NCBI GenBank assembly: GCA_017936605.1
Contig: JAGBFH010000002.1
Location: 62,001 to 126,000 of the forward strand
Length of the DNA stretch: 64,000 nt
Direction: 5' to 3'
Origin: Tidjanibacter sp.
GTDB taxonomy: Bacteria > Bacteroidota > Bacteroidia > Bacteroidales > Rikenellaceae
Positions 50,249 to 57,933 of the stretch are shown one piece after another. The notes beneath the pieces were generated by a model. It saw nothing but the letters and a program-made list of their open reading frames with translations, ran no database searches and was not told where the DNA came from. The translations under genes and the position numbers were made by a program. Each line of letters starts with the position of its first letter. Position 1 is the stretch's first letter.

Positions 50249-52447
50249 ATGGAGGAAAAAACAATTAAAAGTGACCTGCTTTTGGCCAAACTGAAGGAGT
50301 ATTTCGGCTTCTCGGCGTTCAAAGGCAACCAAGAGGAAGTGATACGGAATGTACTCTCGGGAGGCGACACATTCGTACTGATGCCCACGGGTGGTGGCAA
50401 GAGTCTTTGCTACCAGCTGCCCGCCCTTATGATGGAGGGTGTGGCCATTATCATCTCGCCCCTTATCGCCCTGATGAAGAATCAGGTCGATGCAATGCGC
50501 ACCTTCTCTATGGAGGAGGGCATTGCCCACTTCATAAACTCCTCGCTCAACAAGGCCGCCATCACACAAGTGAAAAACGATGTACTGGCGGGCAAGACCA
50601 AACTACTCTATTTCGCACCCGAGTCGCTCACCAAAGAGGAGAATGTCTCCTTCCTCCGCAAGATTAAGATTTCGTTCTACGCCATCGACGAGGCACACTG
50701 CATCTCGGAGTGGGGCCACGACTTCCGCCCCGAGTATCGCCGCATACGACCCATTGTGAATGACATTGGCCGTGCGCCCATTATTGCGCTGACAGCAACT
50801 GCCACCCCCAAGGTGCAGTTCGACATACAGAAAAACCTCGGTATGATGGATGCCAAGGTCTTCAAATCGTCGTTCAACCGCCCCAACCTCTACTATGAGA
50901 TTCGACCCAAGAACGATGTGAACCGCGACATCATCAAGTACATCAAGCAGAACCCCGGCAAGAGCGGCATCATCTACTGCCTCTCGCGCAAGAAGGTCGA
51001 GGAGCTGGCCGAGCTGCTGGTGGCCAACGGCGTGCGTGCCCTACCCTACCACGCAGGTATGGATGGTGCAACAAGGGCCAACAACCAAGACGCTTTCCTT
51101 ATGGAGGAGGCGGATGTGATTGTGGCAACCATCGCCTTTGGTATGGGCATCGACAAGCCCGATGTGAGGTATGTCATCCACTACGACATTCCCAAGAGCC
51201 TCGAGGGCTACTATCAGGAGACAGGTCGTGCGGGTCGTGACGGTGGCGAGGGACGGTGTATTACCTTTTATAGTTATAAGGACATCCAGAAGCTCGAGAA
51301 GTTTATGCAGGGCAAGCCAGTGGCCGAGCAAGAGATTGGCCGCCTGCTGCTGATGGAGACGGTGGTCTATGCCGAGAGCTCGGTGTGCCGCCGCAAGAGC
51401 CTGCTCCACTACTTCGGCGAGGAGTACACCGAGGAGAACTGCGGTGCGTGTGACAACTGCCTGAATCCCAAGCCCAAGATTAACGCCCAGAAGCAGATGA
51501 TTACCGCCCTTGAGACTCTGGAGGCCATCGGTCCCAAGTTCAAGGTCGACTACCTGACCGCTGTGCTGGTGGGTAAGAATACGGCAATGATTAAGTCCTA
51601 CAACCACCACAAGATTGAGCAGTTCGGCATAGGCGAGGAGCACGACGAGAAGTTCTGGGGCGCCGTTGTACGCAAGGGCCTCATTGAGGGCTTCATCGAC
51701 AAGAATATCGAGAACTACGGACTCCTTTCGCTCAGCGAGAAGGGTGCCGCCTACCTCGAGAAGCCCTACCCCATCACCATATCGCTCGACCACGACTACA
51801 ACGAGGATAGCGACGAGGATGCACTCGCATCAGCTGCCGGCAAGGGTGCTGTGGCCGATGAGGAGCTCTTCGCAATGCTCAAGGATTTGCGCAAGCAGAT
51901 GGCCAAGCGCCTTAACCTGCCGCCCTTTGTCATCTTCCAAGACCCCTCACTGGAGGATATGTCCATCCAGTATCCCATCACTATGGAGGAGTTGCAGAAC
52001 ATCAGCGGCGTAGGTGCGGGCAAGGCCCACAAGTTCGGCGCCGAGTTCATCAAGCTGATTGCCGCCTATGTGGAGGAGAAGGAGATTTTGAGGCCTCAGG
52101 ATATGGTCGTGAAGAGCGTCGTGAACAAGAGCGGCAACAAGGTCTTCATCATCCAGAGCATCGACCGCAAGATGGACTTCGAAGATATAGCCCACGCCAA
52201 GAACCTCGAGATGGAGGACCTCCTGACGGAGATTGAATCCATTGTCAACTCGGGCACCAAGCTCGACATCAGCTACTACATCTCCCAGGTGGTTGACGAC
52301 GACAAGGCCGAGGATATCTACCTCTACTTCAAGGAAGATGCCGAGACCGACAGCCTCGACGAGGCTATGGAGGAACTGGGCGACGACTACACCGAGGAGG
52401 AGGTACGCCTTGTCCGCATCAAGTTTATGTGCGAACAGGGACACTAA
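50249..52447 (+). CDS. recQ: ATP-dependent DNA helicase RecQ
   Basis: 732 residues from the ATG giving 'MEEKTIKSDLLLAKLKEYFG', longer than E. coli RecQ (about 610) as is usual in Bacteroidota. Walker A 'LMPTGGGKSLCYQLPALMM', DExH box 'YAIDEAHCISEWGHDFRPEY', motif VI 'GYYQETGRAGRDGGEGRC', the zinc-binding cysteines in 'SSVCRRKSLLHYFG' and 'ENCGACDNCLNPK', a winged-helix RQC region and an HRDC domain ('ISGVGAGKAHKFGAEFIKLI'). The extra ~100 C-terminal residues are acidic ('MDFEDIAHAKNLEMEDLLTE'). Single gene. Confidence 0.95.
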   Translation: MEEKTIKSDLLLAKLKEYFGFSAFKGNQEEVIRNVLSGGDTFVLMPTGGGKSLCYQLPALMMEGVAIIISPLIALMKNQVDAMRTFSMEEGIAHFINSSLNKAAITQVKNDVLAGKTKLLYFAPESLTKEENVSFLRKIKISFYAIDEAHCISEWGHDFRPEYRRIRPIVNDIGRAPIIALTATATPKVQFDIQKNLGMMDAKVFKSSFNRPNLYYEIRPKNDVNRDIIKYIKQNPGKSGIIYCLSRKKVEELAELLVANGVRALPYHAGMDGATRANNQDAFLMEEADVIVATIAFGMGIDKPDVRYVIHYDIPKSLEGYYQETGRAGRDGGEGRCITFYSYKDIQKLEKFMQGKPVAEQEIGRLLLMETVVYAESSVCRRKSLLHYFGEEYTEENCGACDNCLNPKPKINAQKQMITALETLEAIGPKFKVDYLTAVLVGKNTAMIKSYNHHKIEQFGIGEEHDEKFWGAVVRKGLIEGFIDKNIENYGLLSLSEKGAAYLEKPYPITISLDHDYNEDSDEDALASAAGKGAVADEELFAMLKDLRKQMAKRLNLPPFVIFQDPSLEDMSIQYPITMEELQNISGVGAGKAHKFGAEFIKLIAAYVEEKEILRPQDMVVKSVVNKSGNKVFIIQSIDRKMDFEDIAHAKNLEMEDLLTEIESIVNSGTKLDISYYISQVVDDDKAEDIYLYFKEDAETDSLDEAMEELGDDYTEEEVRLVRIKFMCEQGH

Positions 52448-52654
52448 ACCGAATTCAAAATTATAGGCAGGCAAAAGACCTTAAGGACTTTAAGGACTTT
52501 AAGGACCTTAGGGTCTTATGGGTCTTATGGGTCTTATGGGTCTTATAAGTCCTATAAGTCCTATAGGTCCCATCAAATTCCCTCCCCTAAGTTAGGGGAG
52601 GGTGCCCGTAGGGCGGGAGAGGTCTGTAGGCGGTCATCAGCAGACCACTAAATA
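52448..52654. repeat. Intergenic low-complexity tract and palindrome
   Basis: No gene seen. AAGGACTTT/AAGGACCTT units pass into TCTTATGGG and CTTATAAGTC units (52476-52573), then a palindrome CCCTCCCCTAA/TTAGGGGAGGG with a GTAGGGCGGG tail (52579-52620), related to the block at 47463-47501 in opposite orientation. Confidence 0.75.
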
Positions 52655-52692
52655 GAACGAGTGCGCCTTTCGGGGCGCACTCGTTTTTGTTC
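52655..52692 (+). terminator. Terminator between recQ and the converging YD-repeat gene
   Basis: ACGAGTGCGCC pairs with GGCGCACTCGT around a short loop, followed by TTTTTGTT on the plus strand. Confidence 0.85.
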
Positions 52693-52709
52693 TACAACAT
52701 TGCGTTTTA

Positions 52710-53723
52710 TTAGCGGTAGACTATCTCCCACTCCTTTTGTCGCACGGGGATCATTGTGCCGAATTTATACTCATACAGAATCCACTCGGTCATATTACCC
52801 ACAGAGTCATATTTATAAATACACTTTTTATCTTGCAAGCCGCCAGCGTTATATGAAGTATCTTCAACCATATTTCCAGCAGAGTCATATATGTAGACAT
52901 ACTTCCTATCCAGCGAGCAATCAGAGTTATAACAGACCATCTCAACTATATTTCCAGCGAAGTCATACTTGTATGTAGTCTTCGTATGCAAGAATCCATC
53001 TGAGTAGTATAGAGCATACTCTACCATATTCCGCATAGAATCATATTTATAAACTTTTCTCCATTTCAGCAAGCCTATGGAATTGTACCAAGCATCCTCA
53101 ACCTTATTTCCCACAGAGTCATACTTGTATACATCCCTACTAACGAGCGAGCCTGTGGAGCCATACAAAGACTCCTCAATCATATTTCCCACATAATCAT
53201 ACTTGTAGGTATGTTTCATTTGCAACGAACCATCGGAATTATAAATAGCCTTCTCGACAGCATTTCCGGCCGAATCATATTCGTAGACAATCTTTTCATT
53301 CATCAAGCCCTCGGACTCATATAAAGCATCCTCAACAACATTACCGGCAGGATCGTATTTCCAAATTTCCTTACTGCAAAGTAAACCATTGAAGTTATAC
53401 GCAGCATACTCAACCTTATTCCCCAAAGAATCGTATTCATAGGTATACTTTCCTCCCAACGAACCGTCGGCGTCATAGTATGCGCATTCAAACACATCAT
53501 CACCCTGATTAAACTTGTATATGTAAGTACAACCATTAGTAACCTTAACCATTTCACCAAAGCAATCCACAAGCTCATAAACAGCAACTGTTACAGACTC
53601 CACATTTCCATACAGACTATAAGCATACCCCTGCCTTTCGGGAGCGGGAGCCTTTTTGACCTGGGCAGATGTTGCCACTGAGAGCCCAAACAGAATAGCA
53701 ACAAGCACAAAAGTTTTCTTCAT
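52710..53723 (-). CDS. Exported YD/RHS-like repeat protein
   Basis: 337 residues with a cleavable signal peptide ('MKKTFVLVAILFGLSVATSA'). From about residue 65 to the end there are ten tandem units of 26 residues, consensus YKYDSxGNxVExALYNSDGSLxxK, the pattern of YD/RHS repeats. Unlike large RHS toxins there is no hyperconserved core or toxin domain; the protein is a pure short array with a signal peptide. The gene is visibly AT-richer than its neighbours, which suggests transfer or a different expression regime. Function unknown; a surface or periplasmic carbohydrate-binding scaffold is only a guess. Neighbours on both sides are convergent or divergent, so it is monocistronic. Confidence 0.78.
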   Translation of the reverse strand: MKKTFVLVAILFGLSVATSAQVKKAPAPERQGYAYSLYGNVESVTVAVYELVDCFGEMVKVTNGCTYIYKFNQGDDVFECAYYDADGSLGGKYTYEYDSLGNKVEYAAYNFNGLLCSKEIWKYDPAGNVVEDALYESEGLMNEKIVYEYDSAGNAVEKAIYNSDGSLQMKHTYKYDYVGNMIEESLYGSTGSLVSRDVYKYDSVGNKVEDAWYNSIGLLKWRKVYKYDSMRNMVEYALYYSDGFLHTKTTYKYDFAGNIVEMVCYNSDCSLDRKYVYIYDSAGNMVEDTSYNAGGLQDKKCIYKYDSVGNMTEWILYEYKFGTMIPVRQKEWEIVYR

Positions 53724-53825
53724 AACGACAAATGAATTTAGATTTTAGATTGTTTATTATCTGCAAATATAGCCATTTCGCACACAATTTTCCACTTTCA
53801 ACTTTCAACTTTCAACTTTAGTGGG

Positions 53826-53833
53826 TATTTTTG
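53826..53833 (+). promoter_or_regulatory. -7 element of rsmA
   Basis: TATTTTTG followed by CGCC, matching TAnnTTTG, 29 bases before the TTG start. No good -33 element; instead an ACTTTCA repeat tract (53790-53820) occupies that position. Confidence 0.45.
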
Positions 53834-53862
53834 CGCCGTAGAACAGACAATATTATTGAGAG

Positions 53863-54720
53863 TTGGCAACGAAAAGATACAATAAGTCGCACCACTCGAG
53901 GGGTGGTAGCAGGTCGGGAGCCGCAGGTGCGCCCCGCGACCCTAACTATGTGAGGCCCAAGAAGGCGCTCGGTCAGCACTTCCTGACGGATATGGGCGTG
54001 GCAAGGCGCATTGCCGAGGCGATGAGCCCGGGTGGCGATGTACTGGAGGTGGGCTGCGGCACAGGTGTGCTCACCCAGTTTCTACTCCAGCGTGAGGATA
54101 TACGCACCTGGGGTGCCGAGGTCGATGGCGAGAGCGTGGAGTATCTCCACAACCACTACCCTGCCTTCACCCCGAGGCTCATCTATGGCGATTTTCTGAA
54201 CCTTCCCCTCTCGGAGATGTTTCCCGCAGGGCTCAAGGTCATAGGCAACTTCCCCTACAACATCTCCTCGCAGATATTCTTCAAGGTGCTCGACTACAAG
54301 GAGCTCATCCCCGAGGTGGTGGGTATGGTGCAGCGCGAGGTGGCGCTCCGCATAGCCTCACCCGCGGGCAACCGCGACTACGGCATACTGAGTGTGCTGA
54401 TGCAGGCGTGGTACGACATCGAATACCTCTTCACCGTACACGAGGATGTCTTCAATCCCCCACCCAAGGTGAAGAGTGCCGTAGTGAGGATGACGCGCAA
54501 CAATGTCAAGGAGCTCGGCTGCAACGAGGAGCTCTTCGTGAAGGTAGTCAAGGCCGCCTTCAGCCAGCGTCGCAAGATGCTCAAAACGCCCCTCAGGGCC
54601 ATCTTTGGCGACTTCGGCGGCGCCGAGCACGACTTCTTCTCGCTCCGCGCCGAGGCCCTCACCGTCGAGGACTACATCAGCCTCACCAACTGGGTAGAAG
54701 AACATATAGGTCACGAGTAA
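53863..54720 (+). CDS. rsmA: 16S rRNA (adenine1518/1519-N6)-dimethyltransferase
   Basis: 285 residues starting at TTG; no in-frame ATG occurs before the conserved 'RPKKALGQHFLTDMGVARRI', so the TTG is needed. SAM-binding 'VLEVGCGTGVLTQFLL', catalytic 'VIGNFPYNISSQIFFKVLD' (N-[FL]-P-Y) and the C-terminal 'AFSQRRKMLKTPLRAIFG' are all KsgA. It dimethylates two adjacent adenines near the 3' end of 16S rRNA. The N-terminal ~25 residues are basic and Gly/Ser-rich, an extension beyond the usual enzyme. A strong terminator follows. Confidence 0.94.
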   Translation: MATKRYNKSHHSRGGSRSGAAGAPRDPNYVRPKKALGQHFLTDMGVARRIAEAMSPGGDVLEVGCGTGVLTQFLLQREDIRTWGAEVDGESVEYLHNHYPAFTPRLIYGDFLNLPLSEMFPAGLKVIGNFPYNISSQIFFKVLDYKELIPEVVGMVQREVALRIASPAGNRDYGILSVLMQAWYDIEYLFTVHEDVFNPPPKVKSAVVRMTRNNVKELGCNEELFVKVVKAAFSQRRKMLKTPLRAIFGDFGGAEHDFFSLRAEALTVEDYISLTNWVEEHIGHE

Positions 54721-54736
54721 TTATACCAAACTCTCA

Positions 54737-54770
54737 CAAAAAAGTCCGCGGGTTTCGCGGACTTTTTTTT
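54737..54770. terminator. Terminator after rsmA
   Basis: AAAAAAGTCCGCG pairs with CGCGGACTTTTTTTT around GGTTT; near-perfect symmetry allows use in both directions. Confidence 0.92.
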
Positions 54771-54836
54771 ATGTGTGGCTCGGTTGTTGCGGCACAAGCG
54801 GGAGTTAATGGAAACACACACTAAAGACTCACGACT

Positions 54837-55391
54837 ATGAAGATTTTTTCACCCCGAGCAGCCCTCTTTGTTGCGGCTGCAATTATGACGCTCTCGGTGG
54901 GGCTCACCTCCTGCAGCAACAAGCAGAAGTGGACCGAGGAGGAGCGTAGAGCCACACGCGAGATGCTACGCGACTGGCGCGAGATTGTCTACCTGAACAA
55001 CCTCTCCGAAGAGGAGTTTATGCTCTTTAGGAGCCAAGTTGCCGATATGCTCGAGCAGCAGTACCCCGTCTATGAGGAGTTCATCGAGATGCCTATGATG
55101 GGCGACAGCGTGGAGGTCGTACTACTTGCCACCATCGTCACCGAGCTGAAGGCCTCGCCCGAGAAGATGCGCCACATCTTCCCCTACACCTTCCTTGTGG
55201 CCGAGGGCTACCTCCCCAAGGGGCTTGACCGCCACCACCAGGATGAGTTCTACCGGTGCTTTGCCGACAATGTCAATCGCAACTACGGCTCCGTTCAGCA
55301 GTTTGTCTGGGACGCCTTCTACTCGCGCCTCGACGACCTTCTGGTTGTCGCTATGCTCCGCAGCTGCGCCGTACCCTATTGGGAGTTGTAG
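54837..55391 (+). CDS. Hypothetical lipoprotein
   Basis: 184 residues with lipobox 'VGLTSC' (Cys26). The mature part is mostly helical and charged ('WTEEERRATREMLRDWREIV', 'LSEEEFMLFRSQVADMLEQQ') with two Cys near the end. I do not recognise the family. It stands alone between two terminators, downstream of rsmA. Confidence 0.65.
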   Translation: MKIFSPRAALFVAAAIMTLSVGLTSCSNKQKWTEEERRATREMLRDWREIVYLNNLSEEEFMLFRSQVADMLEQQYPVYEEFIEMPMMGDSVEVVLLATIVTELKASPEKMRHIFPYTFLVAEGYLPKGLDRHHQDEFYRCFADNVNRNYGSVQQFVWDAFYSRLDDLLVVAMLRSCAVPYWEL

Positions 55392-55404
55392 TAGTAACCC
55401 ACCA

Positions 55405-55440
55405 AATAAAAAAAGCGCCCCGAAAGGCGCTTTTTCTTTA
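55405..55440. terminator. Bidirectional terminator
   Basis: AAAAAAAGCGCC pairs with GGCGCTTTTT around a CCGAAA-type loop, between converging genes. Confidence 0.9.
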
Positions 55441-56211
55441 TTTGGTCGCAATGTATATAAGGTCAAAACACTCTGGGTGGACTGGTACAACCGAGTAGTC
55501 GTCCATAGTGATGCCCATCGTAAGGTCGGTATTCTGCTTGAGTAGTTTCTTGCGGTTTAGTCGGTTGAGAATATCGTATGGGATGCGCAACATCCAACGG
55601 GGCAGGCGATACTGAAGCCTTAGGGGGTCGAAGCGAGTGATGCGGCGAACGCCCTCGCGGTTTTTCTCGTAGTACTCCATAACCTTCTCGTTACCCTCCA
55701 CGCCAAGGGCCTCAACATCACCGAACTCCTCGCCCAGCAGAGCGACAAACTCCTCGGGGAGATACTCCCTAATGTGCCACGGATTGCGCGTAAGGGACAT
55801 TGCTCGGTTGGGGGTTGAAACCACAAACACCCCTCCCTTTTTGAGCACTCGGTAGACCTCGCGCACAAAATCCTTGTCGTGCTTGATGTGCTCAATCACT
55901 TGGAACGAGATAACCGCATCCACGCTCTCGCTCTCAATGCCCTCCAGCGGAGGCACACTCATCTGTCGGAACTCCACATTGGTGTATCCCTCCAACACCT
56001 CGGCCGAGGGTATGTGCTTGTCGATGGTCGTGAACTTCTCGGCCACCGGGGCTATAATCTCCACACCATATCCACTTCCTGTGCCTATCTCGAGCACTCG
56101 ACCTCCTACCCTTCCTGCTGCGTAGACATAGGCCAGCAGGGAGCGTTGGAATACATAGTTGTCGGAGGCATCGCGCTGCGATACGCGCTCGGCGGTTTGA
56201 GGTACTCCCAT
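55438..56211 (-). CDS. Class I SAM-dependent methyltransferase
   Basis: 257 residues. SAM motif I 'VLEIGTGSGYGVEIIAP', acidic motif II region 'KFTTIDKHIPSAEVL', motif IV 'SVDAVISFQVIEHIKHDKDF' and motif V 'VLKKGGVFVVSTPNRA' put it in the methyltransferase-11/UbiE-like fold. The C-terminal part ('RLQYRLPRWMLRIPYDILNR') is basic and amphipathic, possibly membrane-contacting. Substrate unknown. The CvfB-like gene ends 15 bases upstream on the same strand. Confidence 0.85.
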   Translation of the reverse strand: MGVPQTAERVSQRDASDNYVFQRSLLAYVYAAGRVGGRVLEIGTGSGYGVEIIAPVAEKFTTIDKHIPSAEVLEGYTNVEFRQMSVPPLEGIESESVDAVISFQVIEHIKHDKDFVREVYRVLKKGGVFVVSTPNRAMSLTRNPWHIREYLPEEFVALLGEEFGDVEALGVEGNEKVMEYYEKNREGVRRITRFDPLRLQYRLPRWMLRIPYDILNRLNRKKLLKQNTDLTMGITMDDYSVVPVHPECFDLIYIATK

Positions 56212-56226
56212 ATCTCGAGTAATGGT

Positions 56227-57063
56227 TTAACGGTTGAGTGTTATAGTTGTATCAGTTAGGGAAATGCGTCGTTCCTTATAGAGCGCGCCCACAGCCCTCT
56301 TGAAACTCTTTTTGCTAAGTCCCGTAAGGGCGGCTATCTCCTCGGGCGAGGACTTATCGCCGAGCGAGAGGGTGCCTTTATTCTTGGCCAACAACTCGAG
56401 CAGTTTTGCCGAGGCACTGTCGCGCTGCTCGCGGCCCTCCTGCTGAAGCATAATATCAATACGGCCCTCCTGACTTATGCGATGCACATAGCCGGTGAGT
56501 CTATCGCCAAGTTTTATGGGCGAGAAAATCTGGTCGTTGTAAATCATACCCCAGTGGCGGTTATTGACCACCACGCGGTAGCCCATCTCCATCTTTCGGG
56601 CCACCAGAACATCCACCTGCTCGCGAGCCCTGACCGTAATCTCCGCATTGGAGATATACTTGTTGAGTTTGGTCGTGGCCACCACCCTACCCGTCAGTTC
56701 GTCGCGGTAGAGGTAGACCAGATAGCGGCCACCCATCTGCACCTCATAGGGGACATTTCTATTGGGCATAAAGAGGTCTTTGGCCGTTATACCCCACGAG
56801 AGGAATACGCCGTGGGCATTCCTATCGACTGCCTCCAGCACAGCAGCCTCACCCACCGTCGCCAGAGGTTTCTCGCGAGTGGCGATGAGCCTGTTTTCGG
56901 AGTCGTGGTAGATGAAGACCTCGGCGAGGTCGCCCACCCTATCGGAGAGGGAAACATAGCGGTTGGGCAACAAGACCTCTGTGCCCTCATCATCGACGAG
57001 GTAGATGCCCGGGTCGGCAATGCGGCTGATTCGTAGCGAGTGATATTCTCCTGCTGTGAGCAT
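56227..57063 (-). CDS. CvfB-like S1-domain RNA-binding protein
   Basis: 278 residues from the ATG giving 'MLTAGEYHSLRISRIADPGI'; the frame runs on upstream into the promoter. Three S1-like modules are seen: 'LRISRIADPGIYLVDDEGTE', 'GVFLSWGITAKDLFMPN' and 'NRHWGMIYNDQIFSPIKLGD' with 'LTGYVHRISQEGRIDIML', then a winged-helix end 'SLGDKSSPEEIAALTGLSKK'. Matches the CvfB/YitL family of RNA-binding regulators. Divergent from the amidase gene. Confidence 0.88.
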   Translation of the reverse strand: MLTAGEYHSLRISRIADPGIYLVDDEGTEVLLPNRYVSLSDRVGDLAEVFIYHDSENRLIATREKPLATVGEAAVLEAVDRNAHGVFLSWGITAKDLFMPNRNVPYEVQMGGRYLVYLYRDELTGRVVATTKLNKYISNAEITVRAREQVDVLVARKMEMGYRVVVNNRHWGMIYNDQIFSPIKLGDRLTGYVHRISQEGRIDIMLQQEGREQRDSASAKLLELLAKNKGTLSLGDKSSPEEIAALTGLSKKSFKRAVGALYKERRISLTDTTITLNR

Positions 57064-57117
57064 AGTCAATATAGTGGTAAGTGAAAAAACCAGTTTTCTG
57101 TTTGTCGAAAATTTCTG

Positions 57118-57125
57118 CAAAAATA
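57118..57125 (-). promoter_or_regulatory. -7 element of the CvfB-like gene
   Basis: Minus-strand TATTTTTG, 55 bases before the start. The oppositely directed -7 of the amidase gene lies 23 bases away. Confidence 0.4.
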
Positions 57126-57147
57126 GGGCTTTGTCGTGAGAAATCGC

Positions 57148-57155
57148 TATTTTTG
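57148..57155 (+). promoter_or_regulatory. -7 element of the amidase-uvrA operon
   Basis: TATTTTTG, 19 bases before the ATG at 57175. No -33 at the usual spacing. Confidence 0.4.
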
Positions 57156-57174
57156 CACAAAATAAAATCAAAAA

Positions 57175-57933
57175 ATGAGGCTGGCACTGCTACAATTCGA
57201 CACCCTATGGCTCCGCCGCGAGGAGAACTACGCCACCGTCGAGCGTCTGCTCGAGGGGGTGGAGTGCGACCTTGTGGTGCTACCCGAGATGTTCTCCACC
57301 GCCTACTCCACTACGGCAGATGAGGTTGCGGAGCCCACCGACGGCCCCACCCTCCGTTGGATGAGAGCCACAGCAAAGAGGTACCAGTGCGCCATCATAG
57401 GCACCGTAGCCACCCGCGAAAAGGCCGACTACTACAACCGTATGTATGTGGTGCTGCCCGATGGCGGCGAGTATCACTATGATAAGCGCCACCTATTCTC
57501 CTTTGCGGGCGAGAATCGCAAATTCTCGCCGGGCAAGGAGCGCATCATTGTGGAGTGGCAAGGGGTCAAAATTCTGCCGCTGGTCTGCTACGACCTGCGT
57601 TTCCCCGCGTGGAGTTATCTCCCCGGTCAGGTAGACCTTGTGGTCTACTCCGCCTCGTGGGCGGCAAGTCGCACCGGTGCGTGGGACACGCTCCTCCCTG
57701 CCCGAGCCATCGAGAATCAGGCGTGGACGGTGGGCGTCAATCGTGTGGGGCGCGACAAGGATGGCACCCTCTATGCAGGTCATTCGGCAGCATACGACCA
57801 CTTGGGCCGACAGAGGGCCTCGTGTGGTGAGGATACATCTATCCAGGTTGTAGAAATTCGGCCCGAGGAGATTGCCGCCTTCAGGGAGCGCTTTAGGGCT
57901 TGGCAGGATGCCGACAAAATCGAAATCAAATGA
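57175..57933 (+). CDS. Nitrilase-superfamily amidohydrolase, omega-amidase-like
   Basis: 252 residues with the catalytic triad Glu38 ('[12 protein letters not shown]'), Lys104 ('[12 protein letters not shown]') and Cys138 ('[16 protein letters not shown]'). The '[15 protein letters not shown]' block is typical of the YafV/omega-amidase group that hydrolyses 2-oxoglutaramate-like amides. The stop codon overlaps the uvrA start (ATGA), so the two are translationally coupled although functionally unrelated. Confidence 0.9.
   Translation: MRLALLQFDTLWLRREENYATVERLLEGVECDLVVLPEMFSTAYSTTADEVAEPTDGPTLRWMRATAKRYQCAIIGTVATREKADYYNRMYVVLPDGGEYHYDKRHLFSFAGENRKFSPGKERIIVEWQGVKILPLVCYDLRFPAWSYLPGQVDLVVYSASWAASRTGAWDTLLPARAIENQAWTVGVNRVGRDKDGTLYAGHSAAYDHLGRQRASCGEDTSIQVVEIRPEEIAAFRERFRAWQDADKIEIK

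Noticed and set aside
52775..53560. Regular 78-base periodicity as a DNA repeat array
   Set aside because: It is the coding sequence of the 26-residue YD repeats.
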